A DNA stretch of 64,000 bases from Halopseudomonas pelagia (GTDB taxonomy: Bacteria > Pseudomonadota > Gammaproteobacteria > Pseudomonadales > Pseudomonadaceae). This document shows, in pieces, positions 9,360 to 17,557 of the stretch. The stretch covers positions 4,340,001 through 4,404,000 of the forward strand of contig NZ_CP033116.1 of assembly GCF_009497895.1 (NCBI RefSeq). Reading direction: 5' to 3'. A program made the position numbers and the translations under genes. Within the stretch, counting starts at the first letter, position 1. The number at the start of each line of letters is the position of its first letter. The notes beneath the pieces were generated by a model, which saw only the letters and a program-made list of their open reading frames with translations, searched no databases and was not told the DNA's origin.

Positions 9360-9701
9360 TCAATCCTCGCGGGTCAACACTTCCAGAAGCTCGACTTCAA
9401 ATACCAGGTTTGAGTTCGGTTTGATATGGGGGCCGAACTGGCTGGCACCGTAGCCCAGATGCGCCGGGACAAAAAGTTTGCGCTTACCGCCAACCTTCAT
9501 GCCCATCATGCCTAGATCCCAGCCTTTGATTACCCGCCCGGTACCTATCACACACTGGAAGGCCTTGCCACGATCATAGGAGGAGTCGAACACCGTCCCG
9601 TCTTCCAACATGCCTGTGTATTGGGTCGTGATCAATGCGCCCTTGACTACTTCCTTACCCTCACCAACCAGGATATCGGTTACTTCAAGCTCTTCACTCA
9701 T
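9360..9701 (-). CDS. FKBP-type peptidyl-prolyl cis-trans isomerase
   Basis: Single-domain FKBP of 113 residues that catalyses cis-trans isomerisation of X-Pro bonds; no signal peptide, so cytoplasmic. The fold signatures are complete: VKGALITTQYTGMLEDGTVFDSS, then VIKGWDLGMMGMKVGGKRKLFVPAHLGYG and the closing LVFEVELLEVL. The active-site residues expected in the family (Tyr, Phe, Asp of FDSS, Val/Ile of VIKGW, Trp, Tyr of GYG) are present. AGGTGAT precedes the ATG. Downstream of ilvA on the same strand, with 194 bp between that hold no convincing gene. Confidence 0.93.
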   Translation of the reverse strand: MSEELEVTDILVGEGKEVVKGALITTQYTGMLEDGTVFDSSYDRGKAFQCVIGTGRVIKGWDLGMMGMKVGGKRKLFVPAHLGYGASQFGPHIKPNSNLVFEVELLEVLTRED

Positions 9702-9895
9702 ACATCACCTATTCATTGGGGTGCTCAAACTGTGACTGGTGGACAGCTGCTGTGGTCACAATTAACCTCTGAGCTCCAATTGGGGATCGAGTTTCGCCGA
9801 CAAGTGCAAATTGCCGTCTTTCTCCAAACGCACGCCCGGCTATTTTTCCGGCTCCGGGTGTCCTCACCCACTTCGCTCTCTAGCGGCACAGCTGA

Positions 9896-10990
9896 TCACT
9901 CGCTCAGTCCCTGTAACCCGGCCCGCTCGATCACATAGCCGAGGCTATCGAAGTTGATATTGGCGCCGGAATTGATAGCAACCAGCACCTGATCACGGCA
10001 TTGCTCGCGAGCCACATATTTTTTCAATCCGGCCACTGCCAGTGCGCCAGAAGGCTCCGTGATAGAGCGCGTATCATTGAAAATATCCCGCAGCGCCGCG
10101 CAGGTTTCATCGGTGCTGACGGTAATCACTTCATCAACCCAGTGCCGGCACAGGGCGAAATTGTGCGCGCCGATCTGGGCCACGGCCACACCATCGGCAA
10201 AAGTGCCCACCTTGGGCAATACCACCCGTTTACCCGCCGCCAACGCTTGCTGCAGGCAGTTTGAATCCTCGGGCTCCACACCAATCACCCGGATATCCGG
10301 GCGCAAGTACTTCACATAGGCCGCAATACCGGCGATCAGGCCACCGCCGCCCACCGGGACAAATATCGCGTCCAACTGGCCGCTATGCTGCCGCAAGACT
10401 TCAACACCAACGGTGCCCTGACCGGCAATCACTGCCGGGTCGTCATAGGGCGGGACGAAGGTCAGCCCGCGCTCTTCGGCCAAAGCCAGCGCAAAGGCCA
10501 GCGCCTCGGGAAAAGCATCACCGTGCAGCAGTACCTGAGCGCCCCGGGAGCGTACGCCGTGAACCTTGATCGCTGGGGTGCTGACAGGCATGACGATGAC
10601 GGCGACGATCCCCAGTTTCTGCGCTGCCAATGCCAGACCCTGAGCATGATTACCGGCAGAAGCAGTGACAACGCCCCTGGCGCGCGCCTCTGCACTCAAT
10701 CGCGAGACCTTGGTATAGGCTCCACGGATCTTGAACGAGAACACCGGCTGCAGGTCTTCACGCTTGAGCAATACCTGATTACCGAGCGCCGCCGTGAGCC
10801 GTGCCGCCGGCTGCAACGGCGTTTCGATCGCAACGTCGTACACCGGCGCGGACAGGATTTGCGTGACCGTATCGCGCAGCAGTTGCTGGCGTAGCCCCGG
10901 GTCGTCGCCGACCGTATCCGGATCGGAAAGCGAACTCGCGCCCGCAGGCCAGGCTCGAGCGGAACTCAGTTGGAAAGAGGAAAGTGACAT
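9896..10990 (-). CDS. ilvA: Threonine ammonia-lyase lacking the C-terminal regulatory domain
   Basis: PLP enzyme converting threonine to 2-oxobutyrate and ammonia, the first committed step to isoleucine. The catalytic domain is complete: FSFKIRGAY with the PLP lysine (Lys87), TASAGNHAQG, the phosphate-binding PVGGGGLIAG and the C-terminal SGANINFDSLGYV. The protein stops about 20 residues after that point (364 aa), whereas biosynthetic IlvA has about 500 residues with two ACT-like domains for isoleucine inhibition. An extra N-terminal segment of about 40 residues is also present. It should therefore be insensitive to isoleucine at the protein level, unless control is transcriptional; the attenuator-like leader upstream makes that plausible. 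GGGAGACAGC precedes the ATG. A TdcB/catabolic role is the alternative. Confidence 0.9.
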   Translation of the reverse strand: MSLSSFQLSSARAWPAGASSLSDPDTVGDDPGLRQQLLRDTVTQILSAPVYDVAIETPLQPAARLTAALGNQVLLKREDLQPVFSFKIRGAYTKVSRLSAEARARGVVTASAGNHAQGLALAAQKLGIVAVIVMPVSTPAIKVHGVRSRGAQVLLHGDAFPEALAFALALAEERGLTFVPPYDDPAVIAGQGTVGVEVLRQHSGQLDAIFVPVGGGGLIAGIAAYVKYLRPDIRVIGVEPEDSNCLQQALAAGKRVVLPKVGTFADGVAVAQIGAHNFALCRHWVDEVITVSTDETCAALRDIFNDTRSITEPSGALAVAGLKKYVAREQCRDQVLVAINSGANINFDSLGYVIERAGLQGLSE

Positions 10991-11036
10991 GCTGTCTCCC
11001 TAATCGATCTTTAGCCCAGGAGACAGAAACAAAAAA

Positions 11037-11053
11037 CCCGCCTCGAAGGCGGG
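11037..11053 (-). terminator. Attenuator terminator upstream of ilvA
   Basis: On the minus strand a perfect 7-bp stem CCCGCCT / AGGCGGG with a 3-nt loop is followed by six T. It lies between the leader peptide stop (11072) and the ilvA start (10990), so it would stop transcription before ilvA. Flanking A and T runs make it bidirectional. Confidence 0.85.
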
Positions 11054-11071
11054 TTTTTCAGTGGCCGAAAG

Positions 11072-11137
11072 TCAGCCCGCCAGTACTGGAATGGCGGTCA
11101 TAATCATTCGGCTGAAAAATGCATTTGTGTAAGTCAT
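11072..11137 (-). CDS. Putative attenuation leader peptide of ilvA (21 aa)
   Basis: A 21-codon ORF starting MTYTNAFFSR and ending MTAIPVLAG, then TGA. It has three Thr, two Ile (codons 12 and 16), one Val and one Leu. Its 3' half encodes region 1 (11092-11097, CCGCCA) and region 2 (11076-11082, TGGCGGG), which pair with each other. Region 2 can instead pair with the 5' arm of the terminator (11047-11053), giving the pause/antiterminator/terminator arrangement of ribosome-controlled attenuation. There is no Shine-Dalgarno sequence; the predicted transcription start coincides with the ATG, so translation would be leaderless. The function is inferred from this arrangement; the regulating aminoacyl-tRNA is not certain, Ile or Thr being the likely choices. 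Confidence 0.6.
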   Translation of the reverse strand: MTYTNAFFSRMIMTAIPVLAG

Positions 11138-11143
11138 GGGGTG

Positions 11144-11172
11144 AATCTATAGCGCTCTGGGAAGAGAGTCAA
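11144..11172 (-). promoter_or_regulatory. Sigma-70 promoter of the ilvA leader
   Basis: On the minus strand TTGACT (11167-11172) is separated by 17 bp from TAGATT (11144-11149); an overlapping TATAGA gives a 15-bp alternative. The expected start, about 7 nt past the -10, falls on or next to the leader ATG at 11137. Confidence 0.6.
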
Positions 11173-11200
11173 GATGCCGATCAACTCTGCTAGCTTTTGA

Positions 11201-12298
11201 TCAGTACCCGGTCATCTCCAGATAACCCTCGCCCTGATGGGAGCCGGCAAACCGCACTGGCCCCTCCCAGTAGGGAATGCCGGTGCCCATCCAGGCCTGA
11301 TCGTTCAGCGCTTCGGTGGTGACATCCACTCCCCGCGAAGGTACCTGAAGGCGCCAGCGCGTAGGCACCTCGCGCTCGGCCACGGTGACGCTATTGAGCG
11401 GCTGCATGCTGATCTGCTCACGGCGCAGCGGCGTGGTCTCACCTGCGGCGGTGATCCAGGTGCCAGAGTAGTAGTGGTCGCCTGCATCACTGCGCAGACG
11501 GAACAACATCAACTTGTTGCCAGCGTCCATGTGCAGTGAAAACCAGTCCCAGCCCTGCTGATCTGCGGCCAGCGGTTGGCTGCTCCATTCCCGGTCCAGC
11601 CACGCCTGGCCGCTGACTTTATGGGTCTGCCCCTGCCATAGAATCTCGCCTTGGACCTGATAAAACGGCTGACTCATATACCAGGAGGCCTGGTCACTTT
11701 CAGACTTGCGGCTATAGCCCTCCTCGCCCTGCAGTACCAAGGGCAGGTCGGAGGTCAGCTGCAGCTGATAACTGAAACCCTCGCCGCTGGCCCTAACCCG
11801 CAGGGGGCTTAAACGCTGATTGGCCTGGCCTTGTAGAGACCAATCGTCGATCCAGGCTTCAAAGGGCTTCAGCTTGACCCCCGCCTGACCGACGCCGCCC
11901 CGGGCCAGGCGATCAGCATGCAAATGGCCATCGGCATGGGTCAGGGCTGCATGCCCGAGCCAGATCTGTTCGCTCTGCCAACCGGCCTCTGCCTGCTCCG
12001 CAGTCTGTGCGCTCAATGCCTGGCGAAACAACGTCCATTGTGCGCCCCAAGGCTTGCCTTGCTCATCGGTAAGGTTGGCAGTGACGTACCACCACTCGAT
12101 GCGGTAATCCGGGTGCGCGGCGTGATCGCGCGGCAGCACGATCGGCGCGCCTGGCACGACCGGAGTAAAGCCGTGGGATGCCTGCCCCAGACCGGCAAAG
12201 CCGGAGCTTGGCGGCGGTGGCGTTTCTTCGCAGCCGGCCAAGACAAGCAGCAGCACAGCGAATCCCACCAGCGTCACGCCTCTCAGCTCAGCTTTCAT
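11201..12298 (-). CDS. AttH-like lipocalin-domain lipoprotein of an ABC export system
   Basis: A 365-residue lipoprotein: signal MKAELRGVTLVGFAVLLLVLAGC with a clear LAGC lipobox. The mature part matches the lipocalin-like/CrtC (hydroxyneurosporene synthase-like) fold, with HPDYRIEWWYVTANL near residue 65 and SGQAWLDREWSS and GWDWFSLHMD further on. It overlaps the 3' end of the FtsX-like permease gene by 11 bp, and a MacB-type ATPase precedes that, so the three form one operon of the AttEFGH type. The biochemical role of these systems is not established; export or extraction of a lipid or lipoprotein is a reasonable inference. I chose the ATG at 12298 because it gives the lipoprotein signal directly. 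Confidence 0.82.
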   Translation of the reverse strand: MKAELRGVTLVGFAVLLLVLAGCEETPPPPSSGFAGLGQASHGFTPVVPGAPIVLPRDHAAHPDYRIEWWYVTANLTDEQGKPWGAQWTLFRQALSAQTAEQAEAGWQSEQIWLGHAALTHADGHLHADRLARGGVGQAGVKLKPFEAWIDDWSLQGQANQRLSPLRVRASGEGFSYQLQLTSDLPLVLQGEEGYSRKSESDQASWYMSQPFYQVQGEILWQGQTHKVSGQAWLDREWSSQPLAADQQGWDWFSLHMDAGNKLMLFRLRSDAGDHYYSGTWITAAGETTPLRREQISMQPLNSVTVAEREVPTRWRLQVPSRGVDVTTEALNDQAWMGTGIPYWEGPVRFAGSHQGEGYLEMTGY

Positions 12299-14774
12299 TG
12301 GCAAAACTCCTGAGCAGGCTGCCTGGCTGCGCACGTGCGATACGCCATACCGGCCCCAGACTGGCCAACAGCACGGCCGCCAGCGCGAGCCCGACCAGGA
12401 TTGCCCACTGCGCCGGGAACCAGTGCCAAGGCAACCGCCAGCCAAACGCCTGCACATTGACCACATCAATCAGACACCAGGCCAGTAGCAGCCCTAACGG
12501 AATCGCCATCAAGCAGGTGAACGCCGCCAGCACCAGCATTTGCAACAGACTCAGGCCGGCCAATTGCGACGGCCGCAAGCCCATGGCCCATAGCGGCGCC
12601 AATTGGCTCAAGCGGCTATCGGCCAAACTGAGCAGACTGGTCAACAGGGCGATGGCGGCGACGCCCAGCGTCAGCGTATTGAGTGCGGCGGTCGCGGCGA
12701 AGGTCTGCTCGAAAACGTCACGCGAGTAGCGTTTCAGCGAGGCCTGATCGATGACCCGATTACCCGCCAGGGCAAAATGGGTTTGCAGCTCGCTCGCCAG
12801 CTCGGCAGCCCGGCCCGGTGCGCTTAGCACGCCAAGACTGGTAATCGGCTGATCAATCCAGCGCTGGGTCAGCGCCGTAGCCGAGACCAACAGTTGCCCG
12901 CGCGGATTGCCATAATCGGCGTAGCGACCCAGCACCTTCAAGCGCCATTCACCGGCGGGCGTAGTCACCACCAACTGATCCCCCAGCGCCAGCCCCAGGC
13001 GATAGCCCAGCTGTTCGCTGACCATAGCGCCCTGCCCGGCAGCAAGGGCCGTCCAGGCGCCAGGCACGGACTCAAGCAGCGGCCAGGTCTGGGCATACAG
13101 CGGGTGGTCAATCACGCCGCTGAGTTCGGCCGGCCAGCCCGCGATGCGCGTATCCAGCTGCCAACTGGGCAGCTGCGCGCGCACCTCCGGGCGTGCCTGT
13201 AACCAGGTCGAGATCTCGGCCGCCTGCTTTGCGCTTTCCGGGCGAATATAGATATCCGCAGCCAGACGCTGATCCAGCCAGCCGGTAAAGGTCTGGCGAA
13301 AGCCTTCGGTCATGCTGCCGACGCCGACGTTGGCGGCCAACGCCAACAGCAGAGCCATTAACGCCATGCTCAGACCGGACAACTGCTGCTGACTGTCGGC
13401 CCAGAACCATTGCCCAATCGGTCCCCGCGCCGAACGCGCGCCAAGGCGCAACATCCCTTGGAGAAACACCGGCAGGAGCCAGGCCGCTCCCAGCAGCAGG
13501 CAGGCCAGCAGCGCAAACCCGGCCAGCAAGCCGCTACCAAACTCTATCAGCAGCAGCGCAGCACTCAGCAGCAGCACACCCAAAGCGCTCAAGCGCGCCA
13601 CCACGCGACCTTGGGCTTCGCGCCAGGCCTGCGGCCGCGCCCAGGCCAGTACCGGCATGCGCAAGGCGGTCAGCACACTACTGCCGCCGGCCAGCAAGGT
13701 GCCGAGCAGACTCATACCCAAGCCGGCCAACCACCAACCCGCACCCAGTGACAACTGCCCGGCCACCTGTGCACCGTAAAGGCCACGCAGACTGGCCGCC
13801 ACATCCCCCATCAGCAACCCCGCCAGCGCAAAACCGCTAAGCACTCCCAGACTGCCGCCGATTAGCGCCAGCAGCACCAGCTCAACCAAGAGCGCCGCCA
13901 CCAGCATGCGCAGACTGGTGCCGCAGGCACGCAAGGTCTGCATCACGCCACGGCGCTGTTCCATCGCCAGCCCGGCGGCCGCATGTACGATAAACAGCCC
14001 GACAACAAACGCCAACAGCCCCAATGCTGTCAGATTGAGATGAAAACTCTCGGTCAGCCGCTGCAGATCCGCCTCGTCCCGGGACTCCCAGATCAGCGGC
14101 AGGTTATTGGCAATGGCCGGCTGCCCGGCAGCGAACTGATTGTCGACCATTAGCTCGCTGAGCAAACCCGGCTGGTTCAGCAACTGTTGCGCGCGGCCTA
14201 TGTCCACGACCAGCATGCCGGGCGGCATATCGGCAACCACCTGCAAAGGTGGCAATACCTGGCCATCAGCGAGCGTCAGCGGCGTGGCGGCGTTCACGCC
14301 CAGATCAGCCAAGGTATCGGCTGCGACCCAGGATCGGCCGGGAGCGCGAATAAATTCCGCCAGGGCGTCGGTACTCTGCATACCAGTCGCCAGCGCCCCA
14401 CCGCTCGGCAAACTCAGAGGGTCGATACCGGTAAGTTGCAGCCGCCGTTCGCCCCCTGGCGTAGCCACGCTGACACTGCCCTGCAACACTGGCGACACCG
14501 GCCACCCAGCGCGTCGCAGTTCGGCAAAACGCTGCTGCGGGATCAACTGCCCACCCGGGCTGACCAGCACGGACTGGCCGCTGCCGCCGAATAGCTGCGC
14601 AGCACGATCATAGCTGTCACGCGCCTGGCTGTTGAGCGCCTGCACACCGGTCCAGAGCGCGGTCGCTAACCACAACCCGACCAACAGGCACGCCGCCTGC
14701 AGCGGATGCCGACGCCAGTGACTGAGCAGACCGTGCAGCGTCCAGCCCAGACGTCCGAGCACACCGCCGCTCAA
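12288..14774 (-). CDS. FtsX-like ABC transporter permease
   Basis: An 828-residue permease with duplicated FtsX halves. There is one N-terminal transmembrane helix (residues about 25-45), a periplasmic domain, then three helices around 245-370, further helices about 395-440, a second long helix near 470, another periplasmic domain and three C-terminal helices near 700-815. Two LolE/FtsX-type membrane blocks are visible. It works with the ATPase at 14771 in a mechanotransmission or lipoprotein-export-type system. The start is TTG at 14774: it overlaps the ATPase stop (TTGA) and is preceded by AGGGAG at good distance, while the first in-frame ATG lies far inside. Confidence 0.85.
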   Translation of the reverse strand: MSGGVLGRLGWTLHGLLSHWRRHPLQAACLLVGLWLATALWTGVQALNSQARDSYDRAAQLFGGSGQSVLVSPGGQLIPQQRFAELRRAGWPVSPVLQGSVSVATPGGERRLQLTGIDPLSLPSGGALATGMQSTDALAEFIRAPGRSWVAADTLADLGVNAATPLTLADGQVLPPLQVVADMPPGMLVVDIGRAQQLLNQPGLLSELMVDNQFAAGQPAIANNLPLIWESRDEADLQRLTESFHLNLTALGLLAFVVGLFIVHAAAGLAMEQRRGVMQTLRACGTSLRMLVAALLVELVLLALIGGSLGVLSGFALAGLLMGDVAASLRGLYGAQVAGQLSLGAGWWLAGLGMSLLGTLLAGGSSVLTALRMPVLAWARPQAWREAQGRVVARLSALGVLLLSAALLLIEFGSGLLAGFALLACLLLGAAWLLPVFLQGMLRLGARSARGPIGQWFWADSQQQLSGLSMALMALLLALAANVGVGSMTEGFRQTFTGWLDQRLAADIYIRPESAKQAAEISTWLQARPEVRAQLPSWQLDTRIAGWPAELSGVIDHPLYAQTWPLLESVPGAWTALAAGQGAMVSEQLGYRLGLALGDQLVVTTPAGEWRLKVLGRYADYGNPRGQLLVSATALTQRWIDQPITSLGVLSAPGRAAELASELQTHFALAGNRVIDQASLKRYSRDVFEQTFAATAALNTLTLGVAAIALLTSLLSLADSRLSQLAPLWAMGLRPSQLAGLSLLQMLVLAAFTCLMAIPLGLLLAWCLIDVVNVQAFGWRLPWHWFPAQWAILVGLALAAVLLASLGPVWRIARAQPGSLLRSFANES

Positions 14775-15451
14775 CGACCAGCTCCCTGCACACGGCCGTT
14801 GCTGAGCAAGATCTGTTGATCGAGTCGGCTCGCCAACCGCGAGCTGTGGGTGACCATCAACAGGCTGGAGCCGACCTTGTCGACCAGCGCCAGCAGCAGG
14901 GCCATTACCTCATCGGCGGTGCGCTCATCCAGGTTGCCGGTGGGTTCATCTGCCAGGATCAAAGCTGGGCGCAGGGCCAGTGCGCGGCCCACCGCGACCC
15001 GTTGCTGCTGGCCTCCGGAGAGTTGTTCCGGGTAGCGCTGCAGCAACACCTCCAGGCCGAGCTCTGCCGTCAGCGAGGCCTGCCATTCGGCATCCAGCCG
15101 GCCGGCCAGGCGCGCCTGAAAGGCCAGATTGTCGGCAACCGTTAGCGAGGGAATCAGATTGAACTGCTGAAAAATCACCGCCACGCTGTCACGCCGATAA
15201 GCCGCACGGGCCGCCTCGTTCAGTGCGTCGAGGCGCTGCTCTCCGACCCGAACCTCGCCACTATCAGCCTGATCCAGCGCGGCCACCAGGTGCAGTAGCG
15301 TACTTTTGCCGCTGCCGGATTCGCCCATCAGCGCCAGGGTCTGTCCGTGCGGCAGCTGCAGATCAACTCCATCAAGAATCTGCAACCGGCCCTGGGGACC
15401 GCTGTAGCTTTTACGCAATCCTGTAATCTCAAGCATACCGGTGGGATTCAT
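14771..15451 (-). CDS. ABC transporter ATP-binding protein (MacB/LolD type)
   Basis: A 226-residue cytoplasmic ATPase energising the adjacent permease. Walker A is GESGSGKST, the signature is LSGGQQQRVAVGRAL, Walker B is LILADEPTGNLDE and the switch His is in MVTHSS. The Q-loop lies in VIFQQFNLIPSLTVADNLAF. Length and sequence match the LolD/MacB class. The ATG at 15451 overlaps the stop codon of the AraC regulator gene (ATGA). The transporter may therefore be translationally coupled to the regulator, an unusual order because the regulator faces the dioxygenase genes. Confidence 0.9.
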   Translation of the reverse strand: MNPTGMLEITGLRKSYSGPQGRLQILDGVDLQLPHGQTLALMGESGSGKSTLLHLVAALDQADSGEVRVGEQRLDALNEAARAAYRRDSVAVIFQQFNLIPSLTVADNLAFQARLAGRLDAEWQASLTAELGLEVLLQRYPEQLSGGQQQRVAVGRALALRPALILADEPTGNLDERTADEVMALLLALVDKVGSSLLMVTHSSRLASRLDQQILLSNGRVQGAGR

Positions 15452-16515
15452 AAGCGGTTCTCGTAAGACATGTCTGCCAGCGCGCCGGCCAATGCACTTA
15501 AAGGCCGGGTGCTGCGTTGGCGCCGCCATTGATCAGGGGAGCATCCAGCCCAGCGTTTGAACGCTCGAGAGAAACTGGCGGCCTCGGCATAGCCTAATTG
15601 CTGAGCGATGCTGTCCAGCCCCAGGGTGGTATCGCCCAGTAGCCGTTCCGCCAGATTGCGCCTTACCCGCTCGTCCAATTGACGGAATGGATGGCCTTCG
15701 AGCGCCAGACGCCGGTGCAACGTGCGTTCGGACAACCCCAGCCAACCGGCCACGTCTCGTGCCGGATGAATTCGCCCGGAGTGACTCATCAGACTCTGCA
15801 GTACCTGTCGCGCCAGCGGCGCCTGTATATCATCCAGGCTGTCACATAAATGCTGGCACAGATTGGCGCAAGTGCGCTGGGTCATGGCATTGGCCAGCGG
15901 CAGGGCGCTATGCAGATCCTCCCAAGCTATCAGCATCGCATTGCGTGCGGCGTTCATATCTGCCGCACATTCGAAGTGCGCGTTATACAGCTCGGCCGGC
16001 CCGGCAGAAGGAACACAGATTTCTATGGCCAGGGGCACAAACGGCCGCTGTAACAGCTCACTGTACACGCACTTCCATGCCGCCATACCACGCTCGACCA
16101 CCAGGCATCGGGCATCTTCGGGTAACACACTGGCGTCCAGCACCATCCATAGCCCGGACTTATCCGGATGCAGATTGACTGGGCAGATCGACATCGCCAG
16201 CGGCCGAAACTGGCTGGTGATTTCGATAGCATCCATCAAGCTGCGGCTGGCCAACATGGTGTAACCGAGCAAGCCCAGACTGGTCAAATGATAGCGTTGG
16301 CCGAGCCGCAGACCCGTACCCGGCTGACTATGCTGCGCGACCAGATTGCGAATCACCGCCAGCTCCTGCCACAGCTGAAGAGAGCTGAGTTCCTCAAACG
16401 GGCGATCCTGCAAGCCGGTATTGGCCAGGCAATGCCGGGCAGGTACGCCTAATTCCGCTGCCAGCTCCAGCAGCAACCTCACGTTGGTATTGTCACGACG
16501 CTGTCGCCAGTCCAT
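15448..16515 (-). CDS. AraC-family transcriptional regulator
   Basis: A regulator of about 355 residues with an N-terminal ligand-binding domain of the Arabinose_bd/OruR type (residues about 15-200) and a C-terminal double helix-turn-helix (LSERTLHRRLALEGHPF and LGYAEAASFSRAFKRWAG, then SPDQWRR). It lies divergent to the dioxygenase/hydratase pair, so control of those genes is the natural inference. I prefer the ATG at 16515; a TTG eight codons upstream has no ribosome-binding site. Two direct repeats in the shared 130-bp promoter region are candidate binding sites. The stop codon overlaps the start of the ABC ATPase. Confidence 0.85.
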   Translation of the reverse strand: MDWRQRRDNTNVRLLLELAAELGVPARHCLANTGLQDRPFEELSSLQLWQELAVIRNLVAQHSQPGTGLRLGQRYHLTSLGLLGYTMLASRSLMDAIEITSQFRPLAMSICPVNLHPDKSGLWMVLDASVLPEDARCLVVERGMAAWKCVYSELLQRPFVPLAIEICVPSAGPAELYNAHFECAADMNAARNAMLIAWEDLHSALPLANAMTQRTCANLCQHLCDSLDDIQAPLARQVLQSLMSHSGRIHPARDVAGWLGLSERTLHRRLALEGHPFRQLDERVRRNLAERLLGDTTLGLDSIAQQLGYAEAASFSRAFKRWAGCSPDQWRRQRSTRPLSALAGALADMSYENRL

Positions 16516-16547
16516 CCGAGTATTCCGTTTCGTCGTCAAGAAAGAAT

Positions 16548-16576
16548 ATGGCAGTAAATGTCATAGCATGGCAGTA
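16548..16576. promoter_or_regulatory. Direct repeats, candidate AraC-regulator operator
   Basis: ATGGCAGTA occurs at 16548-16556 and again at 16568-16576, exactly 20 bp apart, close to two helical turns. Both lie between the divergent regulator and dioxygenase genes. This spacing and direct orientation are typical of AraC-family half sites; binding is inference. Confidence 0.4.
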
Positions 16577-16648
16577 GTAATCATGGCCGCAGTATAGGTG
16601 TTGGCGCATGCTGATCTGGCAAAAAACCTATAACAAGAGGTAACCACC

Positions 16649-17557
16649 ATGCCCGAGTTTTTCTATACTACCGCGCGTAACAACCAAGCCCGGCCAAGTC
16701 AGCACTTCCGTGTCACGCCGGTCGCCGGCTCGCTGGGCGCGGATGTTCATGATATTGACCTGAACGACCTGTCCGACGCGGGCCAGGCCGATCTGCGTCA
16801 GGCGCTGATGGATCATCAGGTGCTGTTTATCCGCGATCAATCGCTGAGCGTGGAGCAGCTAGAGGCTGTTTCCCTGCGCTTCGGCGAATTTGGCGTCGAG
16901 CCCTACGTCAAACCCATGGCCGACCATCCGCATGTGGTGCATGTAGTCAAGGAAGCCGGCGAAGGCACACCCTTCGTCTTTGGCGGTGCCTGGCATTCGG
17001 ACTGGACCTTCCAGGAACGTCCACCCGCATTCACCTTGCTCTATGGCCATGATGTGCCTGAGGTTGGCGGCGACACCCTGTTCAACAACATGTACCTGGC
17101 CTGCGAATGGCTGTCACCGGCGCTGCGCAAAATGCTGCTTGGGCTGAACGGCGTCAACAGTCCGGAATTCGGCTATGGCCCGAATGCCAAGCACAACGCC
17201 GGCCTGGAGAGTATGCAGATCCTCTACGGGGAAAATGTCGACCATGATGTGCGCAGTCACCCACTGATCACCCGGCATCCTGAGACTGGTCGCAACGTAC
17301 TCTTCGCCAACCCGGCCTACACCCTGGGTATCGAAGGCATGAAGGCCGAGGAAGCACGGCCGATACTCGACTACCTGTTCAGCATCGCCACCGCCCCGGC
17401 CTTCACTGTGCGCATGCGCTGGACCCCCGGCACGCTGGCGATCTGGGATAACCGCTGTGTATGGCATCAGCCGGTATCCGATTATTTTGGTAACCGCCGG
17501 GAGATGTTCCGTACTACCGTAGTGGGCGACAAACCACAACGCGGGAGTGAGGAATGA
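16649..17557 (+). CDS. TauD/TfdA-family Fe(II)/2-oxoglutarate dioxygenase
   Basis: A 302-residue non-haem iron oxygenase using 2-oxoglutarate and O2 to hydroxylate a substrate. The iron ligands are visible: HxD in GGAWHSDWTF (His116, Asp118) and the distal His273 in VWHQPVSDYFGNRREMFR, with arginines following to bind 2-oxoglutarate. AAGAGG precedes the ATG. It overlaps the next gene by 4 bp (ATGA). Substrates in this family range from taurine to phenoxyacetates and cannot be read from sequence. Pairing with a hydratase of meta-cleavage pathways argues against simple sulfur scavenging, and no sulfonate transporter genes are nearby. Confidence 0.9.
   Translation: MPEFFYTTARNNQARPSQHFRVTPVAGSLGADVHDIDLNDLSDAGQADLRQALMDHQVLFIRDQSLSVEQLEAVSLRFGEFGVEPYVKPMADHPHVVHVVKEAGEGTPFVFGGAWHSDWTFQERPPAFTLLYGHDVPEVGGDTLFNNMYLACEWLSPALRKMLLGLNGVNSPEFGYGPNAKHNAGLESMQILYGENVDHDVRSHPLITRHPETGRNVLFANPAYTLGIEGMKAEEARPILDYLFSIATAPAFTVRMRWTPGTLAIWDNRCVWHQPVSDYFGNRREMFRTTVVGDKPQRGSEE

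Noticed and set aside
9762..9833. A 24-codon GTG-started ORF on minus between ilvA and the FKBP gene
   Set aside because: It is preceded by an in-frame stop and has no ribosome-binding site or recognised family; composition looks protein-like, but the evidence is too thin.
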